NCBI GenBank assembly: GCA_035551675.1
Contig: DASZMV010000066.1
Location: 1-64,000 of the forward strand
Reading direction: 5' to 3'
Source: JAFECT01 sp035551675
GTDB lineage: Bacteria; Pseudomonadota; Alphaproteobacteria; Caulobacterales; Caulobacteraceae
DNA: 64,000 nt
Under the pieces are notes generated by a model that did no database searches, was not told the origin of the DNA, and saw only the letters and a list, made by a program, of their open reading frames with translations. Each line of letters opens with the position of its first letter. Position 1 is the stretch's first letter. Made by a program: the position numbers and the translations under genes. Shown piece after piece: positions 60,461-64,000 of the stretch.

Positions 60461-62931
60461 TGGTCCGCCCCGATCCGCTCGACCCGGCCGGTCCTGCCGT
60501 CGAGCCGCACCAGGTCGCCGGTCTTAAGCCAGCTTGTCGCGCTCTTCAGCGCTACGACGCACGGCACGCCCATCTCCCGCGCTACAATGGCGGAGTGGGA
60601 CAGCAGACTTCCGCGTTCGGCGATGACGCCGACAGCATTGGCGAAGACGGCGATCCAACCCGGATCGGTGTGCCGTGCGACAAGGATCTCGCCGGGCTCC
60701 AACGACTGGGTGCGCGGATCGGTGACCACCCGCACGCGCGCGACGACCACGCCGGTGCAGCAGGCCTGTCCGCGGCGCGTCCGTTCCGATCCGTCGTCGT
60801 GTACGGCGACGTCCGCGCAGGCGGCTTCCAGGCCGGCAAGGAATCCGCCTCGCACCGTCAGCCGCTCCGGCGGATCGGGCCGCTCCGCGTCCTCTTCCAT
60901 CTCCACCCCGCGCAGGGCGGCGAGGACCTTGAGATTGCGGTCCGCAGCGCCGCCTTCGACGGCGCCCAGCCATTCCTCGACCGTGAGCAGGAAGACGTCG
61001 TCCTCGTCGTCCAGCACGCCTGCCTCGGTCAGCCGGCGCCCCGAGGCGCGCACGATGCGGCGCACGTGCCCAAACAAGCGCGTGCGTTCGAACCGCAGGT
61101 TCTCTCGATCGCGAACCCGCGCCTTCGCCCAGGCCAGCAGCCACGCGGCGACAAGCCGCTTGAGCGGTTTGCCCCGGAACAGGCGCCCCAGCGTCTCGCT
61201 CGCGTCGGGCGACGCAGGGCGCGGTTCCGCAACGCCGCGCGCCGCCGCCGAGACCGCCGATAGCAGCGCGCGCGGATCTTCGTGCAGCGTCAGGCTCTCC
61301 AGCTTCAACTCCCCGGTGCAGCGATCGCCGAAGCGCGCGATGTAGGCGTCGAGCATCGGCCCGAGTTCCGGATCTGCGAATGCCGCCACCGCGTCGCCGG
61401 CGCTCAGGCGCTCGATCAACGCCGCGCGGCCGCGCACGCGCTCGCCCATAGCGCGGATCAGGCGCGCCGGCTCGGCAGAAACGATGTCGCCCTGGCCGAT
61501 CATCACGTCGGCGTGCAACGCCAGTCCTTCCGCGCCAGTCCAGCGCTCCAGCGCCTTGCGCGACGCGCCGAAGGCGATCATGCACAGAAAGTCGTTGATC
61601 AGCGGCGCGTCCCAGCGCTCGAGCAACTGCGCCTCCAGTGCGCGGAAGCGTTCGGCGAGCGCCACGGCGGACAGTGACTGGATGTCGGCGTCGCTTTCCG
61701 CCAAGGCGGCGTCCAGGCGCGCGTTGAAGCGACGGATCGTGCGCGGCAGCGTGGCGTTGGCGACGACGAGACGCGCCAGCACCCGCGCGAGTCTCGCCCG
61801 GTCCGCGAATTTGGCCCATGCCGAGGCGTGCGTCGGCGCGATCTGCTCGGTCAGGTCCGCCGGCAGCGGCTCGCCGACCCCCATCATCTGTTCCATGAAG
61901 GCGCGGTTGGCCTTGAAGCCGGGGAACAGCGACAGGGCCCGATACCAGGCCAACAGGTTGTAATAGACACGACCGTGCACACGTCCGAGCATCGTGTCGA
62001 AGGTGGCGCGATGGCCGGCGATGACGCGCGGACTGACGCCCATCATCGCACTGAACGCGCGATAGACGTGGCCGTAGATGCGCTGCGCGAAGCTGTAGGT
62101 GAACGGGCTGACGACGCCGGGATAGCTCTCGACGATGTTGGCGTTGTCCCAGACGCCGGTCTCGCCGCGCGCCGGGCTCGGCAGGGCGGTGATCGGCCGC
62201 GACTGCAACAGATAGAGCCGGCCGCCCTCGAACGCCCATTCGATGTCCTGCGGGGCGCCGTAGCGACGCTCGACGCGGCATGCGAGGTCGGCGACGGCCA
62301 AGGCCTGGGCGTCGGTCAGGGTCGCGTCGTGGGCGCCGTCCAGCCACGCGCCGCTGCGATGAATGCGGCAGGTATCGCCGTCGGCTTCGCCCGAGGCCAA
62401 TCGATCGCCGAGGCCGCGCGTGGCGCTGATCACCGTCACGTCGCGATCGCCGCTTACCGGATCGGCGGTGAAGGCGACGCCGGCGCTGTCGGCGGCGATC
62501 ATGCCCTGGATCATCACCGCCGGCGGCTTCGGCGCGCCGGTGAGCCCGTGTGCGCGGCGATAGGCGCCGAGCCGTGCGGAGAACCCCGAACGCCACACCC
62601 GCTCGACCGCGGCCTCGACCCTGGCGGCCGGGATGTTCAAGAGGCTCTCGAACTGACCCGCGTGCGCAGCGGCTGCGCCGTCCTCCTCCGCGCCGGAGGA
62701 GCGAACTGCGAACGGGCCCACGCCGAGGACGGCGATCTCCGCGGCCAAGGCGCCACGTACATCGGGCCTCAGGCCGTCCGCGTCGAAGGCGTCGGTGGGG
62801 ACGACAATGAAGGGCGGCACCGGAAAGCTCTCCGCGAGATCCGCCAGCACGGCGCCCTTGGCGCCCGCGCGCGCCAGGTCCAGGGCGTCGCCGCCCTTGA
62901 GGATCGCGGCCTTCAGGGTCGATACGTTCAT
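60457..62931 (-). CDS. ATP-grasp/phosphohistidine enzyme (PEP-synthase/rifampin phosphotransferase-like)
   Basis: 824 aa from the ATG at 62931 (ATGA overlap with ubiA). N-terminal PPDK-type ATP-grasp: FAVRSSGAEEDGAAAAHAGQ, VMIQGMIAADSAGVAFTADP, GLGDRLASGE and DIEWAFEGGRLYLLQSRPIT. The middle region, about 280-720, is alpha-helical with a start like rifampin phosphotransferases (WDNANIVESYPGVVSPFTYS). The C-terminal swivelling domain has the phospho-carrier His in ERGSLLSHSAIVAREMG. The PEP-binding TIM barrel of true PEP synthase is missing, so it probably phosphorylates a small molecule or lipid alcohol with ATP. The target is unknown. Confidence 0.85.
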   Translation of the reverse strand: MNVSTLKAAILKGGDALDLARAGAKGAVLADLAESFPVPPFIVVPTDAFDADGLRPDVRGALAAEIAVLGVGPFAVRSSGAEEDGAAAAHAGQFESLLNIPAARVEAAVERVWRSGFSARLGAYRRAHGLTGAPKPPAVMIQGMIAADSAGVAFTADPVSGDRDVTVISATRGLGDRLASGEADGDTCRIHRSGAWLDGAHDATLTDAQALAVADLACRVERRYGAPQDIEWAFEGGRLYLLQSRPITALPSPARGETGVWDNANIVESYPGVVSPFTYSFAQRIYGHVYRAFSAMMGVSPRVIAGHRATFDTMLGRVHGRVYYNLLAWYRALSLFPGFKANRAFMEQMMGVGEPLPADLTEQIAPTHASAWAKFADRARLARVLARLVVANATLPRTIRRFNARLDAALAESDADIQSLSAVALAERFRALEAQLLERWDAPLINDFLCMIAFGASRKALERWTGAEGLALHADVMIGQGDIVSAEPARLIRAMGERVRGRAALIERLSAGDAVAAFADPELGPMLDAYIARFGDRCTGELKLESLTLHEDPRALLSAVSAAARGVAEPRPASPDASETLGRLFRGKPLKRLVAAWLLAWAKARVRDRENLRFERTRLFGHVRRIVRASGRRLTEAGVLDDEDDVFLLTVEEWLGAVEGGAADRNLKVLAALRGVEMEEDAERPDPPERLTVRGGFLAGLEAACADVAVHDDGSERTRRGQACCTGVVVARVRVVTDPRTQSLEPGEILVARHTDPGWIAVFANAVGVIAERGSLLSHSAIVAREMGVPCVVALKSATSWLKTGDLVRLDGRTGRVERIGADQ

Positions 62932-63866
62932 GACCATGCCCGCCACACGGCCGGCGCCCACGCGACGCCCAGATAGATTGCGAGCACGAACAGGCCCGAC
63001 GCGGACTCGAGACGCGAGGCCGACGCCGTGCGAGGCCGTCGTGCATAGTCGACGGCGGCGGCGATCAGCACCGCGGCGCCGGCGGCGACGACCAGGTGGA
63101 AAGCGCGTGCCGTGCCGAGCGAGGACTGCACCGTCATCGCCAGCATCGAAGCGCCGGTCGCGGCGATCGCGACGGCCAGCGCCGCGCCGCGCGGGCCCCA
63201 GAGGCGTGAATAGGTATCGACCCCCGGCCGTTCGTCCTCCAACGCCCAGCTCTTGCGCGCGATCTCGAGTACGACGCCGTTCAGGAAGGCCATGGCCAGG
63301 AACGCTCCGACGCTCGGGCTGAGCAGCACCGTCGCCCGCGCCCCGCAGGCCACGGCGTAGAGCGCTATCAGCGGCATCACCGCCATGTGGGTGACGAGGT
63401 AGATCACCGGCCGCGCCTTCAGCCAGCGCGGCGCGAAGAACTCCACGCTCATCAGCGCCATCCAGCCCCACACCACGGCGAGCACCGGCAGCAGGCGCGG
63501 ATCCAGCGCCAAGGTCGCCGCCAGTTGCACCAGCGCCCCGGCGCCCGCGACCGCGCGCAACTCACCCAGGCTGACGAGACCCCGCGGCACCGGTCGTTCC
63601 GGACGCCACCGCGCGTCCTCCCAGCGGTCCTTGTGTTCGTCCGAGATGCGCAGTTGCGCGAACAGCGTCAGGCAGACGATCGCGGCTGTGGCGACCGCCG
63701 CCCAGTCGATTGCAACCCCGCGCACCAGCGCGCCGAACACCGCTTCGCCGCCGGAGAAAACCAGGATGAGACCGCCGTGCTTCACCAGCGGGAAGCGTTC
63801 GGCCTGGTAGGTCCAGAGCCTGGGGGCCAGCGCGCGCGGCCGGAAGGTGGATGCGGGCGTTGTCAC
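62928..63866 (-). CDS. UbiA family prenyltransferase
   Basis: 312 aa from the GTG at 63866 (GTGA overlap with the reductase gene). About eight membrane helices. The first Asp-rich motif reads SDEHKDRWEDARWRPERPVP, followed by P-R-G as in UbiA proteins. The second, on the other cytoplasmic loop, is RKSWALEDERPGVDTYSRLW. These bind the prenyl diphosphate through Mg2+. The acceptor may be an aromatic ring, a sugar or a glycerol backbone. With HMG-CoA reductase upstream it ties the operon to isoprenoids. Confidence 0.83.
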   Translation of the reverse strand: MTTPASTFRPRALAPRLWTYQAERFPLVKHGGLILVFSGGEAVFGALVRGVAIDWAAVATAAIVCLTLFAQLRISDEHKDRWEDARWRPERPVPRGLVSLGELRAVAGAGALVQLAATLALDPRLLPVLAVVWGWMALMSVEFFAPRWLKARPVIYLVTHMAVMPLIALYAVACGARATVLLSPSVGAFLAMAFLNGVVLEIARKSWALEDERPGVDTYSRLWGPRGAALAVAIAATGASMLAMTVQSSLGTARAFHLVVAAGAAVLIAAAVDYARRPRTASASRLESASGLFVLAIYLGVAWAPAVWRAWS

Positions 63867-64000
63867 GACGCGCGCTCGCTTTCCACGCGCGTGCGTCTTG
63901 CCGGGGTCGCGTGCGCCCGCGTGAAATGACCGGCGGCCAGGGCGCCGATGATCGACAACTCGCCCGCGAGACACAGCGCGGCGCACACCTCGGCCAGAGC
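63863..64000 (-). CDS. C-terminus of a class I HMG-CoA reductase (partial)
   Basis: The last 45 codons of a gene entering from the right edge. The peptide includes LAGELSIIGALAAGHFTRAH, matching the C-terminal helix of class I HMG-CoA reductases (GELSLMSALAAGHLVKSH type), whose final conserved His is part of the active site. It would reduce HMG-CoA to mevalonate, the committed step of the mevalonate pathway. This is unexpected because most Alphaproteobacteria use the MEP route. The stop overlaps the ubiA start. The rest of the gene is outside the window. Confidence 0.75.
   Translation of the reverse strand, partial: ALAEVCAALCLAGELSIIGALAAGHFTRAHATPARRTRVESERAS

Noticed and set aside
60457..63471. 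Possible fusion of the kinase-like gene with upstream sequence into a 1004-codon protein
   Set aside because: The extra N-terminus is an out-of-frame reading of ubiA. The ATGA overlap at 62928-62931 marks the true start.

Overview
The window looks like chromosomal DNA of a high-GC alphaproteobacterium, most plausibly close to Caulobacterales. The signs are a CpdR-type single-domain response regulator, a stand-alone F1 operon (atpHAGDC) with a short epsilon subunit, the block obgE-nadD-rsfS-rlmH-envC-ctpA-deacetylase-rppH, and rplU-rpmA next to obgE. No rRNA, CRISPR array, insertion sequence or prophage was seen. Two tRNA genes (Val-GAC, Ser-GGA) are present.

Layout. 1-7.3 kb: two tandem secreted S9 peptidases, a class A beta-lactamase-fold serine hydrolase and an HMW1C-like glycosyltransferase. 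7.3-10 kb: a threonine/methionine-rich leader peptide with a mutually exclusive antiterminator and terminator, followed by a compact aspartokinase-homoserine dehydrogenase without ACT domains, then an HD-domain protein. 10-18.4 kb: a Tat-exported phospholipase C-type enzyme, a retropepsin-TPR protein, tRNA-Val, cpdR, an N-formylglutamate amidohydrolase-like gene and lpd. 18.4-31.9 kb: xerC, a DUF484 gene, a transaldolase-like aldolase, priA, an MFS exporter, a TerC protein, the F1-ATPase operon, a small membrane protein and a PKHD hydroxylase. 32-42.2 kb, minus strand: the ribosome-assembly, NAD and cell-envelope block, interrupted by a frameshifted sterol-desaturase-type gene. 42.4-53.4 kb: a COG0523 metal GTPase coupled to a WD40 protein, a NitT/TauT-type ABC transporter without a binding protein, MgtC, a secreted aspartyl protease, an M28 peptidase, a DUF1203 gene, a YjbR-like gene, msrA and tRNA-Ser. 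53.4-55.4 kb: a secreted hypothetical protein and a wHTH-TM-ankyrin protein.

55.3-64 kb is an eight-gene minus-strand operon in which every junction is a 4-nt stop/start overlap. In transcription order it encodes the C-terminus of a class I HMG-CoA reductase, a UbiA prenyltransferase, an ATP-grasp/phosphohistidine enzyme of PEP-synthase or rifampin-phosphotransferase architecture, a DUF3419 (BtaA-like) protein, a phytol/dolichol-kinase-like membrane protein, a GNAT-type protein, an AMP-forming acyl ligase and a small membrane protein. The combination suggests an isoprenoid-derived membrane lipid pathway that I do not recognise. It is the best candidate here for an undescribed system, and it continues beyond the right edge.

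The other standout is the thr-type attenuator at 7445-7582. Intergenic spaces also carry several families of inverted-repeat pairs.
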